A stretch of DNA of 15,488 nucleotides from Spirochaetaceae bacterium (lineage in GTDB: Bacteria > Spirochaetota > Spirochaetia > B11-G9): NCBI GenBank assembly GCA_030643345.1, contig DAOWMA010000009.1:1-15488 (forward strand), written 5' to 3'. The notes under the pieces are model-generated. The model did not search any database. It was not told the origin of the DNA and was given only the letters and a program-made list of their open reading frames with translations. Both the position numbers and the translations under genes were made by a program. Positions within the stretch are counted from its first letter, which is position 1, and each line of letters opens with the position of its first letter. Positions 7,557 to 15,022 of the stretch are shown in pieces.

Positions 7557-8579
7557 ATGAAAAGGGTAATAATAACGATTCTTCTTGTTTTAACAATTCT
7601 CATTAGCTGCAGCAAAAGTGATGGGAAAACTGAAACAAAGACTGAAAAAAAAGAAATTTACGAGTTTAATTATGCTGTATTCTTTCCTGCTACTCATCTC
7701 CAGGCCCAGACAGCAGAAGCCTGGGCAAAGGAATTGGAGAACAGAAGTGAAGGACAGATAATAATTACATTTTTTCCCGGGGGTACTCTAACGAAAGCAG
7801 CTCAGACATATGAGGCTGTTGTTTCGGGGGTAGCGGATATTGGTATGAGTGTCTTTGCCTATTCAAGAGGGCGTTTTCCTCTTCTTGAGGGATTGGACCT
7901 TCCTGTAGGATATCCCGATGGAGTAACGGCAACCAGAATTGCCAATGCTATGGTAAAGAAGTATAAACCCCAGGAACTATCAGACGTCCATGTTCTTTAT
8001 CTCCATGCTCATGGACCTGGAATTCTTGCCAGTAAAAAAAATATCACCAGCCCGTCGGATATCGCTTCAATGAAGATTCGTGCTACAGGCCTTTCTGCGA
8101 AAATTGTAAGCGCTTTAGGAGGGACCCCGCTCTCCATGAGTCAGGGTGAAACCTACGAAGCCCTTCAGAAGGGTGTAGTGGATGCTACTTTTTGTCCTGT
8201 TGAAACTTTGAAGGGCTGGAAACAGGGAGAGGTTATTGATTATGTTGTGGATACCAGAGCGATTGGTTATACCACAACGATGTTTGTTGTCATGAATAAG
8301 GCTAAATGGGACTCTCTTCCTGAAAATCTACAGACAATTATGACCCAGGTAAGTGATGAATGGATCTGTAAGCAGGGGGAAGCCTGGGACGAAAGTGACA
8401 GACAGGGTGAAGCTTTTGTAAAAGATTTAGGGAAAACTTTTATCTCTTTCAGTGAGGCTGAAAACGAGGCTTTAATTTCCTCCATGGGACCCATCTATGC
8501 AGAATATGTGACGGCAGCCAAAGAGAAGGGACTTCCGGGAGATCTCTTTCTTAATGATATTAGGGGTATGCTGAAATAA
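7557..8579 (+). CDS. dctP: TRAP transporter solute-binding lipoprotein (DctP family)
   Basis: This is the extracytoplasmic receptor of a TRAP secondary transporter, 340 residues. The N-terminus is a lipoprotein signal peptide: a basic start, a hydrophobic core and an LISC lipobox with Cys18, so it is probably membrane-anchored rather than free in the periplasm. A charged Lys/Glu/Thr-rich linker (about 19-33) precedes the mature fold. The family core is present at MKIRATG (172-178), with Arg175 at the position that normally forms the salt bridge to a substrate carboxylate, followed by ETYEALQKGVVDA (198-210). That suggests an organic or sugar acid ligand. GGAG at 7547-7550 precedes ATG 7557. 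It heads the dctPQM-usp-enzyme operon, and the dctQ start is 2 bases after its stop. Confidence 0.93.
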   Translation: MKRVIITILLVLTILISCSKSDGKTETKTEKKEIYEFNYAVFFPATHLQAQTAEAWAKELENRSEGQIIITFFPGGTLTKAAQTYEAVVSGVADIGMSVFAYSRGRFPLLEGLDLPVGYPDGVTATRIANAMVKKYKPQELSDVHVLYLHAHGPGILASKKNITSPSDIASMKIRATGLSAKIVSALGGTPLSMSQGETYEALQKGVVDATFCPVETLKGWKQGEVIDYVVDTRAIGYTTTMFVVMNKAKWDSLPENLQTIMTQVSDEWICKQGEAWDESDRQGEAFVKDLGKTFISFSEAENEALISSMGPIYAEYVTAAKEKGLPGDLFLNDIRGMLK

Positions 8580-8581
8580 AT

Positions 8582-9064
8582 ATGAAATTTTTCTCATTCA
8601 TAAGTCGTCTTATCATTATATCTGCATATGTTGCCGGCGTGTCAGTTTTATTGATGATGATCATTACAGTTGCAGATGTCATACTCCGGATATTTAATAT
8701 TGGTATAACAGGAGCATACGATCTGGTGAGGGCTTGTGGTGTCATTGCTGTTGCTTGCGCGCTTCCCTACGTAACAGCAGCAAAAGGGCATATTGCTATC
8801 GAATTTTTTTACCAAAAATGTAATCATCAGGGAAGGTTGATTCTCGATTCTCTGTTTCGTATGTGTTCTCTTTTAATTTTTGGGGGTTTGACCATTCAGA
8901 CTTTTCTTCATGGTCTTTCTCTCTATCGTAGTGGTGAGGTCTTTCCGAATTTAGGAATGTCTGTCTACTGGATTCCCTTTGTGATAAGCTTTAATTGTCT
9001 TTTGATGATGATTGTATTTATCTATCATCTTATTCATCCCGGAAAGGAGTATATCAAACCATGA
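8582..9064 (+). CDS. dctQ: TRAP transporter small permease (DctQ family)
   Basis: This 160-residue inner-membrane protein has four hydrophobic segments (about 8-35, 48-66, 88-108 and 127-150), which matches the small TRAP subunit. The conserved GHIAIEFF motif (69-76) between segments two and three is typical. It forms the membrane complex with DctM and has no transport activity alone in known systems. The start follows the dctP stop by 2 bases with no strong ribosome site, so translational coupling is likely. Its stop overlaps the dctM start as ATGA. Confidence 0.92.
   Translation: MKFFSFISRLIIISAYVAGVSVLLMMIITVADVILRIFNIGITGAYDLVRACGVIAVACALPYVTAAKGHIAIEFFYQKCNHQGRLILDSLFRMCSLLIFGGLTIQTFLHGLSLYRSGEVFPNLGMSVYWIPFVISFNCLLMMIVFIYHLIHPGKEYIKP
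9043..9049 (+). promoter_or_regulatory. Ribosome binding site deciding the dctM start
   Basis: AAAGGAG ends 11 bases before ATG 9061. This favours 9061 over an in-frame ATG at 8995 that would add 22 hydrophilic residues and a 70-base overlap with dctQ. Confidence 0.7.
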
Positions 9065-10362
9065 GTCCTGTTGAAGTAGGTATAATGGGATGTTTGGTTC
9101 TATTTGGACTTCTGTTAACAAGTATGCCTGTGGCCTTTGCCATGATTGCCGCGGGGGTCCTGGGCTTTGCCTTGATTATTACTCCCCAGGCTGCATTCAG
9201 TATGGTTACTGCTGAACTATATGAAACATTCAGTGCCTATAATTTGACTGTTATTCCATTGTTTGTCATGATGGGTCAGGTCGCTTTTCATGCAGGAATA
9301 AGTAAGCGTCTTTTTCATACAGCCTATATCTGGGTTGGTCATCTCAAGGGAGGTCTGGCAATGGCTACTGTGGCTGCTTGTGCCGGGTTTGGGGCCATAA
9401 GCGGATCGGGCCCTGCCACTGCTGCCACAATGGCTGCTGTTGCCCTGCCCGAAATGAAGCGTTATGGCTATGCAGACTCTCTGGCTGCAGGAACAGTTGC
9501 TGCAGGAGGATCTCTGGGGATGCTTATTCCCCCCAGTGTTGTCTTTATTGTCTATGCTGTGATGACAGAACAGTCTATTGGCGATCTGTTCCTTGCGGGA
9601 ATTGTTCCGGGAATTCTGATTGCCGGCTTGTTTGGTCTTAATATCTATATTCGATGTTCCCGTGATAAAACACTCGGTCCGGCCGGTCCCAGGTACTCCT
9701 GGAAAGATCGATTTGTTTCTTTGAATGGAGTGGTCGAAACAGTTCTCTTATTCATTGTGGTTATGGGTGGTATGTTTATTGGACTATTTACGCCTATTGA
9801 AGCTGCAGCGATTGGTACCGCCGGTAGTTTTATTATTGCTCTCGTCCAGAAAGAGCTGACATTTGCTAAACTGAAAAAAATTTTGCTGGAAACAGTAAGG
9901 ACCTCCAGTATGATCTTTTTTATTGTGGCAGGAGCAATTATCTTTGGCCGGTTTCTGGCAGTTTCCCGAATTCCTTTTGTGGTTGCCCGGCTTTTTATTT
10001 CCCTCCCTTTGCCTGGAGAGATGATAATGATGATGATTATACTGTTTTTTCTGATAGCGGGTTGTTTTATTGATGCACTGGCTCTGATACTGCTTACGAT
10101 CCCCATATTTTTCCCGGTTGTTATGGAATTGGGCTTTGATCCCGTATGGTTTGGTGTTATTGTTGTAGTTATTACACAAATGGGGGTTATAACTCCCCCT
10201 GTGGGAATCAATGTTTATGTAGTTAGCGGGATAGAACGGGATATTCCACTTTCGGTGATATTTAGGGGTGCCCTTCCTTTCTTATCAATGCTTATACTGG
10301 CTGCCTTTATTCTAATTCTGGTACCGCAAATTTGTCTTTTTTTGCCAAATCTACTTCATTGA
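9061..10362 (+). CDS. dctM: TRAP transporter large permease (DctM family)
   Basis: This 433-residue, highly hydrophobic protein is the ion-coupled transport subunit of the TRAP system. Length and motifs are normal for the family: an early VIPLFVMMGQ segment (64-73), GAISGSGPATAAT (111-123), and GGSLGMLIPPSV (149-160), which forms part of the transport core. A matching late segment QMGVITPPVGIN lies near residues 374-385, reflecting the family's inverted internal repeat. Start 9061 gives the classic 4-bp ATGA overlap with dctQ. The usp gene begins 22 bases after its stop with a GAAGGAGAG site, so the four genes are co-transcribed. Confidence 0.95.
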   Translation: MSPVEVGIMGCLVLFGLLLTSMPVAFAMIAAGVLGFALIITPQAAFSMVTAELYETFSAYNLTVIPLFVMMGQVAFHAGISKRLFHTAYIWVGHLKGGLAMATVAACAGFGAISGSGPATAATMAAVALPEMKRYGYADSLAAGTVAAGGSLGMLIPPSVVFIVYAVMTEQSIGDLFLAGIVPGILIAGLFGLNIYIRCSRDKTLGPAGPRYSWKDRFVSLNGVVETVLLFIVVMGGMFIGLFTPIEAAAIGTAGSFIIALVQKELTFAKLKKILLETVRTSSMIFFIVAGAIIFGRFLAVSRIPFVVARLFISLPLPGEMIMMMIILFFLIAGCFIDALALILLTIPIFFPVVMELGFDPVWFGVIVVVITQMGVITPPVGINVYVVSGIERDIPLSVIFRGALPFLSMLILAAFILILVPQICLFLPNLLH

Positions 10363-10384
10363 TGAAAAATAGAAGGAGAGTTTT

Positions 10385-10843
10385 ATGCCATACAGGAATG
10401 TGTTTAAAAAAATTCTGTTCTGCACAGATTTCAATACTGATGCCATGTCGGCCTTTTATTATGCCCTGAATATTGCAGAAGGGAATCCGGGGAGTGAGCT
10501 TATCATTTTTCATGTTATTCCTGAGCCGGATGCCCAATTTTGGAATTCATATATTTATGAAGTGGATGATGTAGACAAGAAGGCAAAACATGACATAGAT
10601 TCTAAAATCAGTGGGGCTTATCTCAAAAAGATCCCGGACAAAATATCCTATTCTGTTTGCACTGTCACTGGTAATGTAGGGGAACAGATTCTTAATATTT
10701 CCCAGACAGAAAAAGTAGATCTTATTATCATTGGGAGAGGAGCAGGTTCAAATATGATAAATCGTCTTCTGGGAGATTATACTAAAAAGTTGATCCATAA
10801 GGCGAGTTGTCCTGTTCTGGTGGTTCCGGAAGAAATTAGTTAA
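10385..10843 (+). CDS. Universal stress protein (UspA family), TRAP-associated
   Basis: This 152-residue cytoplasmic alpha/beta protein has the UspA layout: an N-terminal ILFCTDF strand with Asp15, a VDLIIIG strand (111-117), and a C-terminal SCPVLVV strand (141-147). The nucleotide-binding loop is irregular. The usual G-x2-G-x9-G-(S/T) reads G117-R-G-A-G, then G130-D131, so the second Gly is shifted and the Ser/Thr is replaced by Asp. ATP binding may be weakened or lost. Its position directly behind dctM resembles TeaD, the UspA protein of the Halomonas TeaABC TRAP system, which modulates transporter activity. A regulatory role on this TRAP transporter is inferred. Confidence 0.9.
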   Translation: MPYRNVFKKILFCTDFNTDAMSAFYYALNIAEGNPGSELIIFHVIPEPDAQFWNSYIYEVDDVDKKAKHDIDSKISGAYLKKIPDKISYSVCTVTGNVGEQILNISQTEKVDLIIIGRGAGSNMINRLLGDYTKKLIHKASCPVLVVPEEIS

Positions 10844-10861
10844 AAAGGAAGTAACAGGCAA

Positions 10862-11545
10862 ATGAAAAGAAGCGAAATTAATAGCTACATCAGAGAAGCA
10901 GAAGCAATTTTAAAAAAGAATAATTTCCGCCTGCCCCCCTGGGCTTTCTGGTCTGTCAATGACTGGAAGCAGAACAAAAAAGATTGCAAAAATATTTTCG
11001 ACAGCTCTCTTGGATGGGATTTAACGGATTTCGGCAGCGGCGATTATCTGACTACCGGGCTTCTTCTTGTTACATTAAGAAATGGGAATAATCTTCTGGA
11101 TAAAAAACCCTATGCAGAGAAAGTAATGATAGTGAAAGAGAATCAGGAGACCCCTTTTCACTTTCACTGGAGCAAGACAGAGGACATAATAAATCGTGGT
11201 GGTGGGCGATTGATTATTGAGCTCTGTAATTCAGACAAAAATGATGAGTACACCAGTACACCGGTTGAATTTCTTACTGATGGTATTAGTAGAGAAGTAG
11301 AAGCGGGTGGCAAGGTTGTTCTTGCTCCAGGGGAAAGTATTACCCTTCGTACAGGAATTTATCACCGGTTTTATGCGGAAAAAGGGAGCGGAACAGTTAT
11401 TGCAGGTGAAGTAAGTATGACCAATGATGATGCAAAAGATAACAGATTCTATTCTGCTCCCGGAAGATTCCCTGAAATAATTGAAGATGAAGAACCCTAT
11501 AGACTGCTTGTTGGAGATTACAACAGGGTGATAGGAGAAAAATAG
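10862..11545 (+). CDS. D-lyxose isomerase family protein (cupin sugar isomerase)
   Basis: This 227-residue protein resembles the D-lyxose ketol-isomerases related to E. coli YdaE/O157 lyxose isomerase. Members interconvert D-lyxose and D-xylulose, and D-mannose and D-fructose, using a divalent metal such as manganese. The metal site is visible as His100 and His102 in FHFHWSKTED, Glu107, and His168 in IYHRF, inside a cupin barrel (about 85-185). Upstream WAFWSVNDW (27-35) and the GWDLTDFGSGD segment (51-61) are also family-like. AAGGAAG lies before ATG 10862. The kinase start follows the stop codon with no gap. The natural substrate (lyxose or mannose) is not shown by the sequence. Confidence 0.85.
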   Translation: MKRSEINSYIREAEAILKKNNFRLPPWAFWSVNDWKQNKKDCKNIFDSSLGWDLTDFGSGDYLTTGLLLVTLRNGNNLLDKKPYAEKVMIVKENQETPFHFHWSKTEDIINRGGGRLIIELCNSDKNDEYTSTPVEFLTDGISREVEAGGKVVLAPGESITLRTGIYHRFYAEKGSGTVIAGEVSMTNDDAKDNRFYSAPGRFPEIIEDEEPYRLLVGDYNRVIGEK

Positions 11546-12739
11546 ATGCGAATAAATGGAATTGGCTGCTCTTTAGTTGATAATTTATATTCACCAGTTG
11601 ATTTCGGATCTGAAGCTTATAAAAGATGGTCCGGGGGAAATAATAAGGGAACGGGCATTATTACAGGAGGCCTGGTATTTGGCGAGGACCTGGAAAGATC
11701 ATCGGGGAAAAAATATGAGGAGATCCTGAATGAAATAACCGGAGAGAAATTAATCCCGGACAAAAATGTAGGCGGTCCTGCTATTGTTGCATTGATAAAT
11801 ATCGCGCAGATACTGAATGGAAATTCCAGCATAGGTTTTTATGGGGCCAGGGCAGATGATGTAAACGGTTGTTATATTGCAGAAAAACTTGCTCCCTTTG
11901 GTATCAATCTAAGTGGATATGTTGTAGTAGATGGCCAAACACCATTCACCGATGTCCTGTCTGATCCCTCGTATAATAACAATAATGGAGAACGAAGTTT
12001 TATAAACTATATAGGTGCTGCTGGAAAATTATCCGGACGGGATATTCCTGATTCTTTTTTTAATGCAGATATTCTTATTTACGGCGGTACAGCTCTGACC
12101 CCAGGACTTCATGATGATTTAAGTTTTCTGGTAGAAAAAGGGGAAGAAGCAGGTTGTCTGAATTTTATCAATACGGTTTACGATTTTAGAAATCAAAATT
12201 TAAACCCGGATAAACCATGGCCCCTTGTTGGTGAAGATTACGATTATCGAATGATTGATCTTCTTATTGCAGATAATGAAGAAGTCGGGAGAATCTCCGG
12301 GGTGAGAACAAAAGAAGAAGCAATTGTTTATTTCGCTGAGAGGGGAGTCCATTCAGTAATTATTACCCATGGAGCAGAAGATGTTATCTGTTATTCTGAT
12401 GGTCTTTTTTTTAAAGAAATGGGAGTTTTTACCATACCTGTTTCTGAAAGCGCAGGGAATCAGATGAGAACATTACCTTCCGGATCTGCTGCAGATACAA
12501 CCGGATGCGGGGATAATTTTGCCGGCGGAGTTTATGCTTCAACAGCCCTGCAGCTGGAAAACAATAGTAATAGAAAGCCCTCACTCAAACAGGCAGCTGT
12601 ATGGGGAATTATCTCCGGCGGATTTGCAGGGTTATATCAGGGTGGAGTTTACTACGAAAAAAAACAGGGTGAGAAACTGGAAAAACTAAGGATTCTTTTT
12701 AACGAATATAAACAACAAACAGGCTGTAGTTATGAATAA
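11546..12739 (+). CDS. PfkB/ribokinase-family carbohydrate kinase
   Basis: This is an ATP-dependent sugar kinase. The C-terminal PfkB signature is clear: DTTGCGDNFAGG (318-329), with Asp324 as catalytic base and the preceding Gly-rich turn as anion hole. An N-terminal GGPAIVALINIA stretch (76-87) matches the first family signature. At 397 residues it is longer than usual (about 300-330). Additional material appears at about 20-70, a Gly/Asn-rich segment before the first signature, and around 214-235. It shares a 3' overlap of 8 bp with the dehydrogenase gene and starts immediately after the isomerase stop, with AGGAG at 11533-11537. Next to a lyxose/mannose isomerase it probably phosphorylates D-xylulose or D-fructose, but the substrate is inferred. 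Confidence 0.88.
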   Translation: MRINGIGCSLVDNLYSPVDFGSEAYKRWSGGNNKGTGIITGGLVFGEDLERSSGKKYEEILNEITGEKLIPDKNVGGPAIVALINIAQILNGNSSIGFYGARADDVNGCYIAEKLAPFGINLSGYVVVDGQTPFTDVLSDPSYNNNNGERSFINYIGAAGKLSGRDIPDSFFNADILIYGGTALTPGLHDDLSFLVEKGEEAGCLNFINTVYDFRNQNLNPDKPWPLVGEDYDYRMIDLLIADNEEVGRISGVRTKEEAIVYFAERGVHSVIITHGAEDVICYSDGLFFKEMGVFTIPVSESAGNQMRTLPSGSAADTTGCGDNFAGGVYASTALQLENNSNRKPSLKQAAVWGIISGGFAGLYQGGVYYEKKQGEKLEKLRILFNEYKQQTGCSYE

Positions 12740-13901
12740 AGCAGTAGTATTCGGAGCAGGTAATATTGGACGTTCATTCATAGGAAATATTTTTTCATCG
12801 AATAGTTTTAGGGTTACCTTTATCGATGCAAATGCCGCATTGGTTAAAGAGCTGAACATTAAAAAAGAATATCGAATTGTAATAAAAAGAAATGGCAAAG
12901 CTGATGAAGAGTTTCTTGTTAAGAATATTGAAGCGGTCCACACTTCAGAAACAGATAAAATTATTAAGTGCCTTGTTGAATGTGATATCTGTGCAACATC
13001 AGTCGGTCAGGCTGCACTGTCTAAGGTTATACCGTTAATTACAGAAGGAATTAAGATTAGAAACAGGAAGTCCACACATCCTCTTGATATTATAATTGCA
13101 GAGAACATAAGAAATGGAGCAGATTATTTTAGGAAACTCTTTAAAGAGAACGGCTTGTCAGGAGATGAATCCGGACTTATTGAAACAAGCATAGGCAAGA
13201 TGGTTCCTATTATGACTGCAGCGGACCTTTCTGACGACCCACTTGTTCTTCATGCAGAGGAGTACAATACACTCATACTGGATAGAAAGGGCTTTAAAAA
13301 TAAGATACCTGAGTTTCCTGAAATAAAGGCAGTAGAAAATATAGCCGCCTGGGTCGACAGAAAGCTTTTTATCCATAACCTTGGGCATGCGGCATCAGCA
13401 TATTTGGGCTTTGAGAAATATTCACAAAGAAAACTGATAGCAGAGGTTCTGGAAGATGATCAGATAAAATTGCAGGTTCACAAAGCCATGACTGAAGCAG
13501 CTGCAGCTCTTTTGTGCGAATATCCGGCAGATTTTACTACAGAAGCATTAGCTGATCATATTAATGACCTCCTTTTTCGATTTCAGAACAAATCACTGGG
13601 AGACACAGTTTTCAGGGTTGGCCGTGATTTGCAAAGGAAGCTTGGCAGGGATGACAGAATACTGGGACCTATGAGACTTTGTTTAAAACATAATCTTCCC
13701 TTTGGAGAGATAACAAAAGTCTTTTATTCAGCTCTTGGATTTTCAGCATCAGACCAGACTGGAGAAAAATTTAGGGGTGATGAAAAATTATTAAAAGATT
13801 TTACAGAGATGGGATTCCAAAAAGCTGTTATAAATCTTTGTGGACTTGATCCTGTTGAAGAGAAAAGATTGATAGAAGCTATACTGGAGGCAGGTAAATG
13901 A
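12732..13901 (+). CDS. Mannitol-1-phosphate 5-dehydrogenase-like polyol dehydrogenase
   Basis: This 389-residue protein belongs to the MtlD/long-chain mannitol dehydrogenase family, which uses NAD(H) to interconvert polyol phosphates and ketose phosphates. The N-terminal Rossmann motif GAGNIGR is at 8-14. IIAEN (121-125) and the catalytic pattern KLFIHNLGH with Lys211, Asn216 and His219 are intact. Length is normal for MtlD (about 380). The segment before the active site reads ETSIGKMVP (151-159), where typical MtlD proteins have an Asp-Arg pair, so substrate preference may differ. It overlaps the kinase by 8 bp and the next gene by 4 bp (ATGA), showing tight coupling. Likely reaction: fructose-6-phosphate with mannitol-1-phosphate, or a pentulose/pentitol phosphate pair. 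Confidence 0.85.
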   Translation: MNKAVVFGAGNIGRSFIGNIFSSNSFRVTFIDANAALVKELNIKKEYRIVIKRNGKADEEFLVKNIEAVHTSETDKIIKCLVECDICATSVGQAALSKVIPLITEGIKIRNRKSTHPLDIIIAENIRNGADYFRKLFKENGLSGDESGLIETSIGKMVPIMTAADLSDDPLVLHAEEYNTLILDRKGFKNKIPEFPEIKAVENIAAWVDRKLFIHNLGHAASAYLGFEKYSQRKLIAEVLEDDQIKLQVHKAMTEAAAALLCEYPADFTTEALADHINDLLFRFQNKSLGDTVFRVGRDLQRKLGRDDRILGPMRLCLKHNLPFGEITKVFYSALGFSASDQTGEKFRGDEKLLKDFTEMGFQKAVINLCGLDPVEEKRLIEAILEAGK

Positions 13902-15022
13902 TTAAATCGGAAATTATTAAGGGACAAAAAAGCTGGATTCTTGAAAACAAAAACATCAGACTCTGTCTGACAGAAAAGGGCGGTCATATGGCCCCGGTTG
14001 TTTTTATGAAGGATTCAGAGAAACCTGTAGAACCATTCTATATAAATCCATGGGCAGAAGAGGGTTTGAATATGGAGAATGAACCTGATGTTCTCGTACC
14101 ACTCCGGGGGGATTTTTTCTGTCTTCCCTTTGGCGGAGATAATTCCTGGAACGGTGAATCCCATTCAGTACATGGGGAGGTATCGGGGAGCGTGTGGACC
14201 CTTGCTCTGGAACAGGTAGGCAATTCGATAGTGCTTACAATGGATACAGAAGCAAGAAAGGGAAATGTTGCAAAAAAGATAGAGCTGAAGGATGGTGAAA
14301 ATAACCTTTATATAAGCCATATAGTTGACGGTTTTGCCGGGCCTGCATCTTTAGGACATCACGCAATTTTCCCTGGTGGAACAAAAAAGAATATCAGTAC
14401 CAGTACTATAAAATTCGGATATACAAATAAATATGAGAGTGGCAGTTATAACCAGGGTGAATATTACAGTCTGGCCTCCAGGGAAAAATTTGAATCTCTG
14501 GAAAAGGTCCCTACTGTATGGAAGGATGATAAATATACTGACTGTTCTGTTTTCCCCGCGAGAGAGGGGTTTGTTGATATTCTTCAGGTATATAATGAAC
14601 CGAAAAAAGATTTTGCCTGGAGCGCGGTCGTTGTCCCGGAAGAGGGGTATCTGTGGTTTTCCCTCAAAGATTCTGGAATTCTTCCGTCTACTGTTTTATG
14701 GATGGAAAATAAAGGAAGGCACCAGGCTCCATGGAATGGCAGAAACGTTTGCATTGGGATAGAGGATGTCTGCAGCTCCTTCGCAGATGGTCTGGCTGTT
14801 TCGGCAGAAGATAATTTCCTTAATAAAAAGGGCATTAAAACCTGTCACCAGCTAAAAGAGGACAGCACCTTTTCAGTTAAGTATATTCAGGGAGTAGTGC
14901 GAATACCAGAGGGGTTTAACCGGGTTGAAACCATTATAAAAAAGGATAATGGTGTTGAGATTACTTCTTTTTCCGGAAAGAAGGTTTTTACAAAGGTTGA
15001 TACGAGGTTTATCCGTTCTTAA
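13898..15022 (+). CDS. Aldose 1-epimerase-like (galactose mutarotase fold) protein
   Basis: This 374-residue, beta-strand-rich protein resembles the galactose mutarotase-like superfamily; I cannot place it in a precisely named subfamily. Supporting features are an early LTEKGGHMAPV strand-turn, HSVHGEVSG (89-97), the LGHHAIFPG segment (152-160) with His154/His155 where GalM-like enzymes carry a catalytic His, and GIED (287-290) with Glu289 as a candidate catalytic acid/base. No signal peptide is visible, so it is probably cytoplasmic. As the last gene of the operon it could interconvert anomers of the imported sugar before isomerisation. A different carbohydrate-binding role is possible. Its 3' end overlaps the convergent permease gene by 14 bp. 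Confidence 0.65.
   Translation: MIKSEIIKGQKSWILENKNIRLCLTEKGGHMAPVVFMKDSEKPVEPFYINPWAEEGLNMENEPDVLVPLRGDFFCLPFGGDNSWNGESHSVHGEVSGSVWTLALEQVGNSIVLTMDTEARKGNVAKKIELKDGENNLYISHIVDGFAGPASLGHHAIFPGGTKKNISTSTIKFGYTNKYESGSYNQGEYYSLASREKFESLEKVPTVWKDDKYTDCSVFPAREGFVDILQVYNEPKKDFAWSAVVVPEEGYLWFSLKDSGILPSTVLWMENKGRHQAPWNGRNVCIGIEDVCSSFADGLAVSAEDNFLNKKGIKTCHQLKEDSTFSVKYIQGVVRIPEGFNRVETIIKKDNGVEITSFSGKKVFTKVDTRFIRS

Noticed and set aside
8995..9060. N-terminal extension of DctM from ATG 8995
   Set aside because: The extension is hydrophilic, unlike DctM N-termini, and overlaps dctQ by 70 bases. ATG 9061 has a ribosome site and the usual ATGA overlap.
9378..9641. 87-residue Cys-rich ORF in another frame of dctM
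   Set aside because: The Cys content arises from reading GCT/TGC-rich permease codons out of frame. The dctM frame is intact and conserved.
9645..10211. 188-residue minus-strand ORF opposite dctM
   Set aside because: It is a low-complexity mirror of the hydrophobic permease frame, with Ile/Lys/Thr bias, no family motif and no ribosome site.
14737..14753. TGGCAG...TTTGCA sigma-54-like motif
   Set aside because: The spacing is one base too long (11 instead of 10 between GG and GC), and it lies deep inside the epimerase-like coding sequence.
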